A stretch of DNA of 64,000 nt from Streptomyces sp. HPF1205. GTDB taxonomy: Bacteria > Actinomycetota > Actinomycetes > Streptomycetales > Streptomycetaceae. The DNA lies in assembly GCF_020400825.1 (NCBI RefSeq), contig NZ_JAINVH010000039.1, positions 16,590 to 80,589 of the forward strand, given 5' to 3'. The notes under the pieces are model-generated. The model was not told the DNA's origin and did no database searches. It saw nothing but the letters and a program-made list of their open reading frames with translations. Made by a program: the position numbers and the translations under genes. Shown in pieces: positions 19,417 to 28,118 of the stretch (its first letter is position 1; the number at the start of each line of letters is the position of its first letter).

Positions 19417-19908
19417 TCAGCCCGTGTCCCGCTCGTGGGCGGTGCGGTCCGCGGGATCGCCGACCGCCTCGTTCAACGCGCTCAGGCCGGCGACGAGTGC
19501 CTGCCGGGCCTCGGGCCGCATGCGTTCCATGGCCTCGCGCAGTGCCTGCTCCCGGCGGTGCCGGAGGGCGCTCAGGTGCGCGGCGCCGGCCTCGGTCACT
19601 TCCAGCCGCACTTCGCGCCGGTCCTGGGCGCAGGGGATGCGGCGGAGGAATCCGGCAGCCTGGAGGCGGTCGCACAGGCGGGTGACGGACGGAGCGGCCG
19701 CGGACAGGCTGCGGCCCAGGGCGGTCAGGTTGATGCCGGGCTCGCGCTCGACGACATACAGCACGCGCGTCTGGGCGGCCGACAGCGGGGCGGTGCCGAG
19801 CGCGCCGCGGGCGCGCTCCCAGGCGACTTCGAGGAGCTCCAGGACCTGCCCGACCTCGGACACGGCATGGGAGGTGTGCTCGTGGAAGGCGGTGGGGGCC
19901 TCGTTCAT
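19417..19908 (-). CDS. MarR-family transcriptional regulator
   Basis: A 163-residue winged-helix regulator. The recognition region is LTALGRSLSAAAPSVTRLCD (about residues 62-81), followed by a wing with the common DRREVRLEVTEAG sequence. ATG 19908 has GGAG nearby. It is divergent from a SpoIIE-type phosphatase gene with only 69 bp between start codons, which suggests that it controls that gene and itself. No Cys is placed to suggest the OhrR redox type. Ligand unknown. Confidence 0.88.
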   Translation of the reverse strand: MNEAPTAFHEHTSHAVSEVGQVLELLEVAWERARGALGTAPLSAAQTRVLYVVEREPGINLTALGRSLSAAAPSVTRLCDRLQAAGFLRRIPCAQDRREVRLEVTEAGAAHLSALRHRREQALREAMERMRPEARQALVAGLSALNEAVGDPADRTAHERDTG

Positions 19909-19977
19909 GTGACACTCCCGAGTGGGCCGTACAGGCTCGTTCCAGCTGCTCGATCCGGCAGTCGCACAGATGACGAT

Positions 19978-21237
19978 ATGGGAACGAAAGTAGGACCGAT
20001 AGCGGTGGACAGACCTTGTGCGGTCGAGCGACGCCTTCGCCAGGCGGCGCCCCATGAGATCTTTGACGTGCTGCGCTCCACGATCGAGCGCCGCCACCGC
20101 GCCCGGGCGGTGGAGCTGCTGATGGCGGACTATGCCATGACCCAACTGCAGCCCGTGGGGGTTCTGCCCCGTACCCGCACCCCGGTGCCGGCCCACGAGA
20201 GCGACCCGGGGCGCGCGTTCGGCGCCCAGGAGCCCTTCTGCGTGCGCGATGAGGCGGCGGCCACGGTGACGGTGCACCTTCCGGTCAGTGTCCGCGGGGA
20301 CCGGCTGGGTGTGCTGAGCGTCACCCTGCCGGACGAGGACGAGGACGGGGAGGAGGCCGGGGACGGGCCGGCGGCGGAGGTCCTCGCCGAGCTCCAGGAG
20401 TACGCCGACGCGCTGGCGCACGAGCTGGTCGTCGCCGAGCGGGACACCGACCTGTTCCTGCAGGCGCGCCGGGCCGAGCGGCTGACCCTGGCCGCCGAGA
20501 TGCAGTGGCAGTTGCTGCCGGGCCGCTCCTGCGCCCGGCTCGAGTACACGCTGGGTGCCCAGCTCGAACCCGCGTACGCCATCTTCGGCGACAGCTTCGA
20601 CTGGTCGGCCTCCGCGGACGACCTGTACGTGACGGTGAACAACGGCATGGGCGAGGGGATAGACGCCGCCCTGCTGACGAACCTCGCGGTCAGCGCCCTG
20701 CGCAACGCCCGCCGCGCCGGCCTGGCCCTCGGCGACCAGGCCTACCTGGCCGATCAGGCCGTCTACGGGCAGCACGGGGGTGAGCAGTACCTGGCGGCGC
20801 TCCTGCTCCACTTCCACCTCCCCACGGGAAACGTGGAGATCATCGACGCCGGCTCGCCCCGTATATGGCGGCTGCGCGAGGGCGTCGTCGAGCTCATCGA
20901 ACTGGAACCACAGCTTCCGCTCGGCATGTTCGAGGACACGGTGTACGTGCCGCAGCACTTCACGGTCGCCCCCGGGGACCGCCTGCTGTTCATCAGCGAC
21001 GGCGTCTACGACGCCCTGTCGCCGGCCGGCGAGAAGTACAGCCTGCGCGCGCTGGCCGCATCGATCATCGAGACGCGGCCGCTGCCCGCCGCTCAGGTGC
21101 CGCGGGCGATGCTGCGGGGACTGCTGGGGCACCGCGGGCCGGGCCCGGCCGCGGACGACGCCCTGGTGATGTGCCTGGACTGGACCGGGCGGCCCTCCGG
21201 GGCGCCGGGAGCCGTGACCCCAGGACCGCACATGTGA
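19978..21237 (+). CDS. SpoIIE/RsbU-type protein, possibly inactive phosphatase
   Basis: A 419-residue protein. The N-terminal 160 residues resemble no domain I can name with certainty, and residues about 165-400 have the PP2C SpoIIE fold. Members dephosphorylate anti-sigma antagonists. Here the first metal motif is FGDSFDW rather than GGDFYD. The usual GDVxGHG is VNNGMGEG, so one metal-binding Asp is Asn; the later SDGVYDAL and ADDALV Asp residues are kept. Activity may be altered. ATG 19978 and GTG 20005 are both possible starts; the GTG has an AGGA upstream. It is divergent from the MarR gene, and no anti-sigma kinase or antagonist gene is next to it. Confidence 0.8.
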   Translation: MGTKVGPIAVDRPCAVERRLRQAAPHEIFDVLRSTIERRHRARAVELLMADYAMTQLQPVGVLPRTRTPVPAHESDPGRAFGAQEPFCVRDEAAATVTVHLPVSVRGDRLGVLSVTLPDEDEDGEEAGDGPAAEVLAELQEYADALAHELVVAERDTDLFLQARRAERLTLAAEMQWQLLPGRSCARLEYTLGAQLEPAYAIFGDSFDWSASADDLYVTVNNGMGEGIDAALLTNLAVSALRNARRAGLALGDQAYLADQAVYGQHGGEQYLAALLLHFHLPTGNVEIIDAGSPRIWRLREGVVELIELEPQLPLGMFEDTVYVPQHFTVAPGDRLLFISDGVYDALSPAGEKYSLRALAASIIETRPLPAAQVPRAMLRGLLGHRGPGPAADDALVMCLDWTGRPSGAPGAVTPGPHM

Positions 21238-21412
21238 CCGTCGTGTGAAGATTCGGAGCGCGCGCCGTGAGGTTCCCCGGCGGCGCGCGCCTGCCGGGGG
21301 CCGGCCGGCCGGGACGGGTTGTCGCCGCGGGCACTCCTGGGAGATGCTTGCCGTCAGGCAAATAATCCTCGTACGGAAAGTTGGTGCGGCTCGCCGCCGG
21401 CGGGCCCTTCTC

Positions 21413-23059
21413 ATGGCCTCTACCGAGGAACACTCCGTTACGGGGTCCGTGCAGAGCCCGGCGCCCGGCTTGTGGGCCCTGGCCCCCTGTCCGGTGATCG
21501 TGGCCGACGAGTCGGGCACCGTGCTGGAGGTCAACCCCGCGGCCGCGCTCCTGCTCGGCGGCGCGGTGGCCGGGGCGGACATGGCGGACGCCGTCCCCGC
21601 CTGGCTGGCCGGGGCCCACAGGGAGGCGACGCTGTGCGCGCCCCTGCCGGGCACGGCGGTCCTGGACGGCGAGGTCCTCCCGCCGGCGTCCGGGCCCATC
21701 GCAGGGCGCAGCTTCGAGGCCCACCCCACCCGCGGCCACGCGGGCGCGGTGGTGTGGTGGCTGGTCGACCACACCGAACGGCGGCTCGCCGAGGAGGCAC
21801 TGGCGACGGAGCGCGAGCGCACCCGGTTCCTCGTCGAGGCGTCCGACGCCCTGCTGGCCTCGCTGAACACCGACAGGTGCATGACCGCCACGGTGCGGCT
21901 GGCCGCGGAGCACCTGGCGGACGCGGCGGTCGTCGTCGCCCCGCCGTCCCGCGGCAAGCTGCCGGTGGCGTACGCCGTCACCGGCCAGGACGCCGTCCGC
22001 ACCCTGGTCGCGGCCGATCCGTCCGTCCTGCCCGGCCTGAGCGAGGCGCTGCGGGGCTTCCCGCCCGTGCCCTCGCGGTGGATCGACGCCGCCCTGCTGC
22101 CCGACTGGCTCCTCCCGCGCGGGTTCTCCGGTACCGTCGGGTCGGTCGTCGTCACCTCGCTGCCCGGTCACGGTGTGCCCGCCGGGGCCCTGGTCCTGCT
22201 GCGCGGCACGGGCCGGGCCCGGTTCAGCGAGAGCGAGGAGGTCTTCGCCCGGCTGTTCGCCGCACGGGCGGGCGCCGCCCTGTCCGCCGCCCGGCTCTAC
22301 AGCGAGCAGATGGCGATCACCCGGACGCTCATGCGCGATCTGCTGCCGCCGCGGTTGCGGCACGTGAACGGGGTGGAGTTCGCCGGCGGCTACCGGCCCG
22401 CCGAGATCGGCGAGCTGGTGGGGGGCGACTTCTACGACATCCACCCCGGTCCCGCCGCCGACGACTCGCTGGTGGTCCTCGGGGACGTGTGCGGCAAGGG
22501 CCTGGACGCGGCCGTGCTGACCGGCAAGATCCGCAGCACCCTGCAGGCGCTGACACCGATGGCCGGCGATCACGAGCGGATCCTCAGGCTTCTCAACGGA
22601 TCCCTGCTGAACTCCCAGCACACCCGCTTCGCGACCATGGTGCTGGCCTCGGTGCGGCGCGCCGGGGACGAGGTGCGGCTGCGCCTGACGTCGGCCGGCC
22701 ACCCCGCTCCCCTGGTGGTCCGCCTCGACGGGAGTGTCGAGGAGGTCCCCACCCGCGGCACCCTGATCGGAGCCCTGGCCGGCATCGAGTCGCGTTCCGC
22801 GCCGGCCGTCCTGCGGCCGGGCGAGACGTGTCTGCTGTACACCGACGGATTCACCGAGGCGCGCGGCGGACCGGTCGGCAACGAGCTGTTCGGCGAGGAG
22901 CGCCTGAAGCGGACCCTGTCCGAGTGCGCCGCGATGCCCGCGCAGGCCGTCGTCGAGCGGATCCAGATGGTCGCCTCCGAGTGGCTGCACGACGGCAGTC
23001 ACGACGACATGGCCCTGGTCGCCATCAGCGCCCCGCGCACCACCGCCCCGGCGCGGTGA
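21413..23059 (+). CDS. PAS-GAF-SpoIIE protein phosphatase
   Basis: A 548-residue sensor phosphatase. A PAS-like domain comes first (about residues 15-115, with PVIVADESGTVLEVNPAAAL), then a GAF-like domain (about 135-300), and a PP2C SpoIIE domain (about 315-540). Its metal sites are canonical (ELVGGDFYDIHP, VVLGDVCGKGLDAAVLTG, LLYTDGFTEARGG, HDDMALVAI), in contrast to the preceding gene. It probably acts on anti-sigma antagonist phosphoproteins encoded elsewhere. ATG 21413 has a poor ribosome site; ATG 21342, with GGGAG just before it, would add 24 residues. It lies 175 bp after the previous phosphatase gene on the same strand. Confidence 0.88.
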   Translation: MASTEEHSVTGSVQSPAPGLWALAPCPVIVADESGTVLEVNPAAALLLGGAVAGADMADAVPAWLAGAHREATLCAPLPGTAVLDGEVLPPASGPIAGRSFEAHPTRGHAGAVVWWLVDHTERRLAEEALATERERTRFLVEASDALLASLNTDRCMTATVRLAAEHLADAAVVVAPPSRGKLPVAYAVTGQDAVRTLVAADPSVLPGLSEALRGFPPVPSRWIDAALLPDWLLPRGFSGTVGSVVVTSLPGHGVPAGALVLLRGTGRARFSESEEVFARLFAARAGAALSAARLYSEQMAITRTLMRDLLPPRLRHVNGVEFAGGYRPAEIGELVGGDFYDIHPGPAADDSLVVLGDVCGKGLDAAVLTGKIRSTLQALTPMAGDHERILRLLNGSLLNSQHTRFATMVLASVRRAGDEVRLRLTSAGHPAPLVVRLDGSVEEVPTRGTLIGALAGIESRSAPAVLRPGETCLLYTDGFTEARGGPVGNELFGEERLKRTLSECAAMPAQAVVERIQMVASEWLHDGSHDDMALVAISAPRTTAPAR

Positions 23060-23067
23060 GGGGGCCG

Positions 23068-23099
23068 CCGTACCGGCCGGGGCGCGTGCCGGCGTACGG
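23068..23099. terminator. Hairpin between phosphatase and GH31 genes
   Basis: CCGTACCGGC pairs with GCCGGCGTACGG with one bulged base, across a 10-base loop, between convergent genes. Confidence 0.5.
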
Positions 23100-23119
23100 G
23101 CCGTGAGCGGGTGCGCCGG

Positions 23120-25228
23120 TCACCGGCACAGCGCGCTCATCAGCGTCCCCGTCTCCGGCGCGTCCAGGAGGACGAACACCGGGGTACGGCTGAGATCCGC
23201 GGCGTAACCCGTCAGGTCGGCCGGTCCGTGGATCGTCCTGCGGTGCAGCACGTCGAACCACCGGCCGGGCGGGAGGTGGATGTCCCGGCGGGCCTGGTCG
23301 CCGAGCACGGGGGCCGCGAGCAGCGCGTCGCCGAGCAGCCACTCGTCGTCGATCGTGTAGGCGGCCTCGTCGCGCGGGTGGTTGAAGAACAGCGGCTTCA
23401 TGATCGGCTCCCCGGTGCGCACCGCCCGTCGGGCCTCGGCCTCGATGTAGGGCGCGAGCCGTTCGTGGGTCTCGACCGCGGCCGTGTACAGGTCGACGGT
23501 CTCCTGGTCGTAAGCGCGGGTACCGGCGGAGTTGGACACTCCGAGCGGTGAGGTGGAGCAGTACATCAGCGGCATCAGCGACGCCGCCTGCGCCCACCGG
23601 ACGAGCACCTCCTTGGCGGGCGGCATCTTGTCGAGCGAACCGCCGATCATGTCGGTCTCGACGAACGGGTAGCCGACGGTGCTGATCGCGAGGTTCTGCG
23701 CGACCGCCGCGCGCAGCGAGTCCCAGCCGGTCCCCTTGTCGATCTGCCGGGTGACGAAGCCGTGCTTCTGGGAGCCGGTCCAGTGGATGCGCACTCCGGC
23801 GCCCTGGAGGTCGAACCCGTCGCACAGCTGCGCGCCCAGCTCGAGGTAGTCCAGGGAGGTGTGACCGGGGTACGGCGCGCAGGTCTCGTCGAAGAAGCGG
23901 GTGTCGAACTTGAACCCGTCGACGCCGTAGGCCTGCTGCACGGTCCGCAGGTTGCCGGTGTACCAGTCGCGGGCGGCCGGGTTGGCGAGGTCGACGATAC
24001 CGGCGGTGCCGTTCCACCAGGTGACCAGGCCCGGTGCGCCCGGGTCGGTCCTCGACCGCAGGAGGTAGCCGTGGTCCGCGGCGTACCCGAAGTTGTCGGC
24101 GTCGGTGTTGATCCACAGCGTGACCCAGATCCCGAAGCCGTACCCCATCGCGTGGATCTCGTCGGACATCGCCTTGGGATCGGGGAACTTGCCGTTGAAG
24201 GTGAAGTCGCCGTAGTGGCTCATCCAGCCGTCGTCCATCTGGATGGTGTGCCCCGGCACCCCCGCGTCGTGCAGGCCCTTGGCCCAGGCCAGCAGCGAGT
24301 CCTGTGAGACGCCGGTGTAGGACTGCGCCCACGAGTTCCACAGCGGCTTCGCGTACTGGGTGCCGGTCGCGTCGCTCTTGGCGGGCGTGCCGGTGATCCC
24401 GACGTAGTCCTCGTACACGTCCCTGGGGGTGCGTTCGACGAAGACGGTGCAGTCCATCGCGGCGCTGCGGGTGAGCGTGCAGCCGAAGACGCCCTGCTCC
24501 ACGGCGTTGATCGACACGTCCATGACGTCCTCCGTGTCGACCCACAGGCCGGTGCCCCGCTGGGTGAACCAGAAGGGCTCGGTCATCAGGTACTCCGCGG
24601 GCGACATCGCTTTGTCCCGGACGGTGCCGGAGTCCAGGGGCCACGGCTGCCGGATGTACGGGCCGCCGTCCGCGGTCATGGCTTCGCCCTGCCCGTACCA
24701 GTGTCCGGCCGAGTCGAGGGCGTAGTGGCAGGCCACCTGCGTGGCGGTTGCCTGGCCCAGGACCGACCACGCCGTCCGGTAGCGGTCGGCGCCCGGGGTG
24801 ATCCGGTAGGCGACGGTGCTTCCGGGCTCCGTCGTCGCCAGCGTCAGGTCGAGTACGCCGTCGTGCCAGGTCGCCCCGGCCACGGTCGTGGCCGGGGCCC
24901 AGGACCCGGCGGCCGTCCTGAAGGCCGCGGGGCCCGAGGACCCGGCCACCCCCGCGGTGGTCCGCAGCACCACGCTCCCGTCCCGCCGCGTGGTGATCCG
25001 GAACGGCGACTTGTCGACGACCACCGTGTAGCCGGGGCTCGTCGCGGTGGCCGGTACGGTGAGGACGAGGGTGTCGCCGGCGTCCCGGTACCGCGCGTGC
25101 GCCGAGGCAGCGGCGCCGGCCCTGCCGTGGGCGGTGGCCTGTGCGCCCGTCAGGAACGCGGCGCAGGCGCCGGCCGCCCCGCCCGCGACGACGAAGCGCC
25201 TGCGGGACATCCCTGTCGCTTCCGCCAT
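23120..25228 (-). CDS. GH31 alpha-glycosidase, Tat-exported
   Basis: A 702-residue family 31 glycoside hydrolase. The start ATG 25228 has AAGGAGG 6 bases upstream. A twin-arginine signal is present (MSRRRFVVAGGAAGACAAF near residues 7-25). The catalytic nucleophile is D442 in GFKFDTRFFDE and the acid/base is D526 in FVETDMIGGS. A beta-sandwich N-domain precedes the barrel, and MDDGWM near residue 330 is part of the active site in the family. GH31 includes alpha-glucosidases, alpha-xylosidases and alpha-galactosidases; the exact substrate cannot be read. No transporter or regulator is adjacent, so it may stand alone. No operator like those of the beta-glucan locus was found upstream. Confidence 0.88.
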   Translation of the reverse strand: MAEATGMSRRRFVVAGGAAGACAAFLTGAQATAHGRAGAAASAHARYRDAGDTLVLTVPATATSPGYTVVVDKSPFRITTRRDGSVVLRTTAGVAGSSGPAAFRTAAGSWAPATTVAGATWHDGVLDLTLATTEPGSTVAYRITPGADRYRTAWSVLGQATATQVACHYALDSAGHWYGQGEAMTADGGPYIRQPWPLDSGTVRDKAMSPAEYLMTEPFWFTQRGTGLWVDTEDVMDVSINAVEQGVFGCTLTRSAAMDCTVFVERTPRDVYEDYVGITGTPAKSDATGTQYAKPLWNSWAQSYTGVSQDSLLAWAKGLHDAGVPGHTIQMDDGWMSHYGDFTFNGKFPDPKAMSDEIHAMGYGFGIWVTLWINTDADNFGYAADHGYLLRSRTDPGAPGLVTWWNGTAGIVDLANPAARDWYTGNLRTVQQAYGVDGFKFDTRFFDETCAPYPGHTSLDYLELGAQLCDGFDLQGAGVRIHWTGSQKHGFVTRQIDKGTGWDSLRAAVAQNLAISTVGYPFVETDMIGGSLDKMPPAKEVLVRWAQAASLMPLMYCSTSPLGVSNSAGTRAYDQETVDLYTAAVETHERLAPYIEAEARRAVRTGEPIMKPLFFNHPRDEAAYTIDDEWLLGDALLAAPVLGDQARRDIHLPPGRWFDVLHRRTIHGPADLTGYAADLSRTPVFVLLDAPETGTLMSALCR

Positions 25229-25614
25229 GGTGCGCCTCCTTGTGGCGAGCGTCGAGTCGCCGGCCGGTCGTGCGCCCGGCACGCGGGACCCGGTGGGCGG
25301 CGTGACGCGTACTCACATGCTCACCGGTGCGCCTGGGGGACGTCGCCGGCGACCGACGGGTGCCGAGGGCCGAACGGGTCGTCAGCGGACGGCCCGCCCT
25401 CCGCGCAGTGAGGCTAACCAGTGGCAATGGTGAGCGCAAGAGATCGAAACCCGGCCTCATCAGGCATCACCGAGCACACGACACGCGCGCCGCCACCGGG
25501 CCGCGACGCGGACCGACCTGCGCCTTCCCCGCGCCTCGCGCTCCCGCCCGGGCCCGGCCGTCCGATCGGCCGGGCCCGGCCGGAGGGCTCAGCCGGAGGG
25601 CTCCGCCAGGGGCA
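25229..25614. other. Intergenic region between GH31 and ABC permease genes
   Basis: 386 bp holding the GH31 promoter side and, near its right end, the terminator at 25548-25579. No gene, recognised promoter box or repeat other than that hairpin is seen. Confidence 0.4.
25548..25579. terminator. Strong hairpin after the ABC efflux genes
   Basis: A perfect 13-bp stem (CCGGGCCCGGCCG and its complement) with loop TCCGAT, 36 bp beyond the permease stop codon on the minus strand. Confidence 0.75.
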
Positions 25615-26499
25615 TCAGCCGCGGCCGGGCTCCCAGCGGAAGAAGCGGCGGGTGACGGCGACCGCGGCGGCGCCCCAGGCCAGCGCGATCAGGAGGCCGG
25701 GGCCGGCCGACTGCCAGCCGTCGAGCAGGCTGAGGCGCGGCAGTACGGCGCCGCGCCAGGTCTCGCCGCCGAAGTCACGGCCGAACCAGGCCACGCGCAG
25801 CGCCCGGACGACCGGTTCCAGCGGCAGGCAGCGTGCGGGGCCCCGCAGCCAGGACGGCAGGGACTCGACCGGGGCGAAGACGCCCGCGCCGAACATGCAC
25901 AGCAGCAGCACCGGCATGGCCACGGCGGGGGCCGTCTCCACGCTCGGTGTACGGCAGGCCAGCGCGCAGGCCAGCGCGCCGAACACGAGGAAGCCGACGG
26001 CCAGGGCGAGCAGGAAGAGCGGCGGGTCGGCGGGCGGCCGGACCCCGAACCACCCGACCGCCACCGCGCCGAGGATCACCGCCTGGATCAGCAGCACCAC
26101 GGCGCTCACCGCGAGCTGGCCCGCGAAGATGGCCGACGTCGGCACCTCAGTGCCGCGCAGCCGCTTCAGCACCAGGCTGTCGCGGCGCGCCACCACCGCG
26201 TTGAGGAGGTTGACGAAGGACGTGGCCACGGCCAGGCCGATGAAGCCGACGGAGGTGTAGCCGGCCGCGTCGACCCCGCCGATCTCCTTGTGCCGCAGCG
26301 GCGCGGCCACCATCAGGTCGAGCAGCACCGGCAGCAGGAAGCCGATGAAGGTGGAGCGCCCGTTGCGCCAGAACACCCGCCAGGACAGCAGGAACTGGCC
26401 GCGGACGTAACCGGTCCAGCGCAGGGCCGGCCGGCCGGCGGCGGGGAGCGGCCCGGGGGCCGGTGAGGAGGCCGTCGTACCGTATGCGACCGGGTTCAT
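25615..26499 (-). CDS. ABC-2 type efflux permease
   Basis: A 294-residue membrane protein with about six helices and the ABC-2 pattern: long first helix after RVFWRNGRSTFIGFLLPVLL, and LLLCMFGAGVFAPVESLPSWL near residue 200. The ATG 26499 start overlaps the ATPase stop (ATGA). Together they form a DrrAB-like exporter. The pair diverges from the RiPP precursor gene, so it may give self-protection or act as a second export route. It is separate from the NHLM-type exporter of the cluster. Substrate inferred only from position. Confidence 0.85.
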   Translation of the reverse strand: MNPVAYGTTASSPAPGPLPAAGRPALRWTGYVRGQFLLSWRVFWRNGRSTFIGFLLPVLLDLMVAAPLRHKEIGGVDAAGYTSVGFIGLAVATSFVNLLNAVVARRDSLVLKRLRGTEVPTSAIFAGQLAVSAVVLLIQAVILGAVAVGWFGVRPPADPPLFLLALAVGFLVFGALACALACRTPSVETAPAVAMPVLLLCMFGAGVFAPVESLPSWLRGPARCLPLEPVVRALRVAWFGRDFGGETWRGAVLPRLSLLDGWQSAGPGLLIALAWGAAAVAVTRRFFRWEPGRG

Positions 26500-27515
26500 C
26501 GGGTGCCCGCCTTGTCCGTGGTCCGCCGGTTGCCGGGGTGGCCGGGGTGGCCGTGCGGACGCCGCGTCAGTTCCAGGAAGACGTCCTCCAGCCGGACGGG
26601 GCGCACCTCGACGCCGTCCAGTTCGACGCGGCGCCGGGCCGCCCACCGGTGCAGCTCCGCCAGCGCCGGCCCGGTGCGGTCCACCGTGTACCGGGCGCGC
26701 CGGCGGCCGGCCGCGCGCTCGACGACGGGCGTGCCGTCGCCGGCGGCCCGCGCGAGTACGGGCAGGTCACCGGGCCCCAGGCCGTCCGGAAGCCAGAAGG
26801 CGACCTGACTGCCGTGACCGGCGAGCACCTCGCTCACGGTGCCGGTGGCGGCGATCCGCCCGTCCGCCATGACGGCCACCCGGTCGGCGAGGTGCTGCGC
26901 CTCCTCCAGGTAGTGGGTGGTCAGCACCACGGTGGTGCCGCCCTCCAGCAGTTCCTCGACCAGCAGCCAGGTGGCGCGGCGGGCCTCGGGGTCCATGCCG
27001 GCGGTGGGTTCGTCGAGGAAGAGCAGTTCGGGACCGCCGAGCAGGGCCAGGGCCAGGTCGAGCCTGCGGCGCTCACCGCCGGAGAGCCGGCCGACCCGGA
27101 CGTCGGCACGGCCGGCCAGGCCCACCTGGTGCAGCACCTGCGCGGTGCGGCGCGGGCCGTGGAGGAAGCCGCGCCAGGAGTCGACGGTCTCGCGCGTGGT
27201 CAACTCGTTGAAGAATCCGCCGTCCTGCAGCATCACGCCCGTCCTGCGCCGCACGGCGACGCCGTCACGGCACGGATCGAGGCCGAAGACCCGCACACTG
27301 CCCGCGGTGGGCGCGTGGAAACCCTCCAGGATCTCCAGGGTGGTGGTCTTTCCGGCGCCGTTGGTGCCGAGCAGCGCGAACAGTTCGCCGCGCATGACGG
27401 TGAAGGAGACACCGCGCACGGCCCGGTAACCGCCGTAGGACTTGTGGAGGTCCCGCACGTCCACCACGGGAACGGAATCCTCGCGGGCGGACTCGGAAAT
27501 GAATACGTCTCCCAT
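26496..27515 (-). CDS. ABC efflux ATPase, DrrA/CcmA-like
   Basis: A 339-residue nucleotide-binding subunit. Walker A is LGTNGAGKTTTLE (near residue 50), the signature is RLSGGERRRLDLALAL and Walker B is LLFLDEPTAGMD. A C-terminal extension of about 110 residues after the core is typical of drug or antibiotic efflux ATPases. ATG 27515 is chosen although its ribosome site is weak; the next good core start is a few residues later. The gene faces the precursor peptide gene across 235 bp. I infer immunity or efflux for the peptide, with some doubt. Confidence 0.87.
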   Translation of the reverse strand: MGDVFISESAREDSVPVVDVRDLHKSYGGYRAVRGVSFTVMRGELFALLGTNGAGKTTTLEILEGFHAPTAGSVRVFGLDPCRDGVAVRRRTGVMLQDGGFFNELTTRETVDSWRGFLHGPRRTAQVLHQVGLAGRADVRVGRLSGGERRRLDLALALLGGPELLFLDEPTAGMDPEARRATWLLVEELLEGGTTVVLTTHYLEEAQHLADRVAVMADGRIAATGTVSEVLAGHGSQVAFWLPDGLGPGDLPVLARAAGDGTPVVERAAGRRRARYTVDRTGPALAELHRWAARRRVELDGVEVRPVRLEDVFLELTRRPHGHPGHPGNRRTTDKAGTR

Positions 27516-27588
27516 GGCAACAGGGTGCACGAATCCCGAGGCCGGCAACAAGGGCCGAATGACGTGCAGAAAGCCATGGGATGAGGGG

Positions 27589-27600
27589 TGACACATGTCA
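27589..27600. promoter_or_regulatory. Palindrome in the divergent RiPP promoter region
   Basis: TGACACATGTCA, arms TGACA/TGTCA, lies 74 bp upstream of the ABC ATPase start and about 150 bp upstream of the precursor start. It is a possible operator for a cluster regulator. Confidence 0.4.
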
Positions 27601-27612
27601 TGGGTGGCGGCG

Positions 27613-27642
27613 CTGACATTTTCCCCCACGTCATCGTGATAT
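27613..27642 (+). promoter_or_regulatory. Candidate promoter of the RiPP precursor gene
   Basis: CTGACA (27613-27618) and TGATAT (27637-27642) separated by 18 bp fit a vegetative -35/-10 pair. This would leave about a 100-base untranslated leader before the precursor start. Confidence 0.4.
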
Positions 27643-27750
27643 CTCGCACTTATGCTCGCCCCGGTTTTTGCGGCACATTCTTCTCAGCGCCGGAACGGCC
27701 GGGGAAACGGCCCCGGGAAATCCGCTCCGGTTTACCGAAGGGATACGGCC

Positions 27751-27912
27751 ATGGCTGACAACGAGAAGATCACCGAGACCGCCGCGGTCGAGGGCGAGGA
27801 GCAGTTCGACATCGAGGTCGAGGAGCTGGACTCGGTTTCCGGTGGCCTGAGCGTCAGCTCGCTGGCCAGCGCGGCCTGCCCCGTCTCCTCCTTCAGCTCG
27901 CTGTCCAACTGA
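27751..27912 (+). CDS. RiPP precursor peptide with GG cleavage site
   Basis: A 53-residue peptide, ATG 27751 with GAAGGGA 7 bases upstream. The leader (residues 1-32) is acidic, has an FDIEVEELD segment (19-27) similar to the FxLD-type leader motif bound by RRE domains, and ends in DSVSGG. The C39 peptidase of the exporter downstream would cut after GG. The core (33-53) has nine Ser, one Cys (C43), one Pro and one Phe, and ends in SSFSSLSN. It carries the modifiable residues expected for YcaO (Cys/Ser to azoline) and LanM-type dehydratase (Ser to dehydroalanine). With one Cys it can form at most one thiazole or one thioether. It is followed by a strong hairpin and then the modification genes. 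Confidence 0.88.
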   Translation: MADNEKITETAAVEGEEQFDIEVEELDSVSGGLSVSSLASAACPVSSFSSLSN

Positions 27913-28029
27913 GCCTCGCCGGCCGAGCCGCGCGGCGCGGTTGTCCGTACGGGCCCCGCGGCCGGGCCGGTGGCACGAGCGACTGGTGCGGCATCGCACG
28001 CCGGCGCTCCGGCGTGATGTGAGGGACCA

Positions 28030-28067
28030 GTGCCGCGGCGGGGGCGTAACGCCCTCCGCCGCGGCAC
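28030..28067. terminator. Hairpin between precursor and modification genes
   Basis: GTGCCGCGG arms within a stem of about 17 bp (one mismatch) and a TAA loop, followed by CCAGGTGTTTTC. It probably stops part of the transcription after the precursor gene, so that precursor RNA exceeds enzyme RNA. Confidence 0.7.
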
Positions 28068-28118
28068 CCAGGTGTTTTCGCCCGCGCCCGACCGGCGCGG
28101 GAGTCGTGCCCGATTGCA

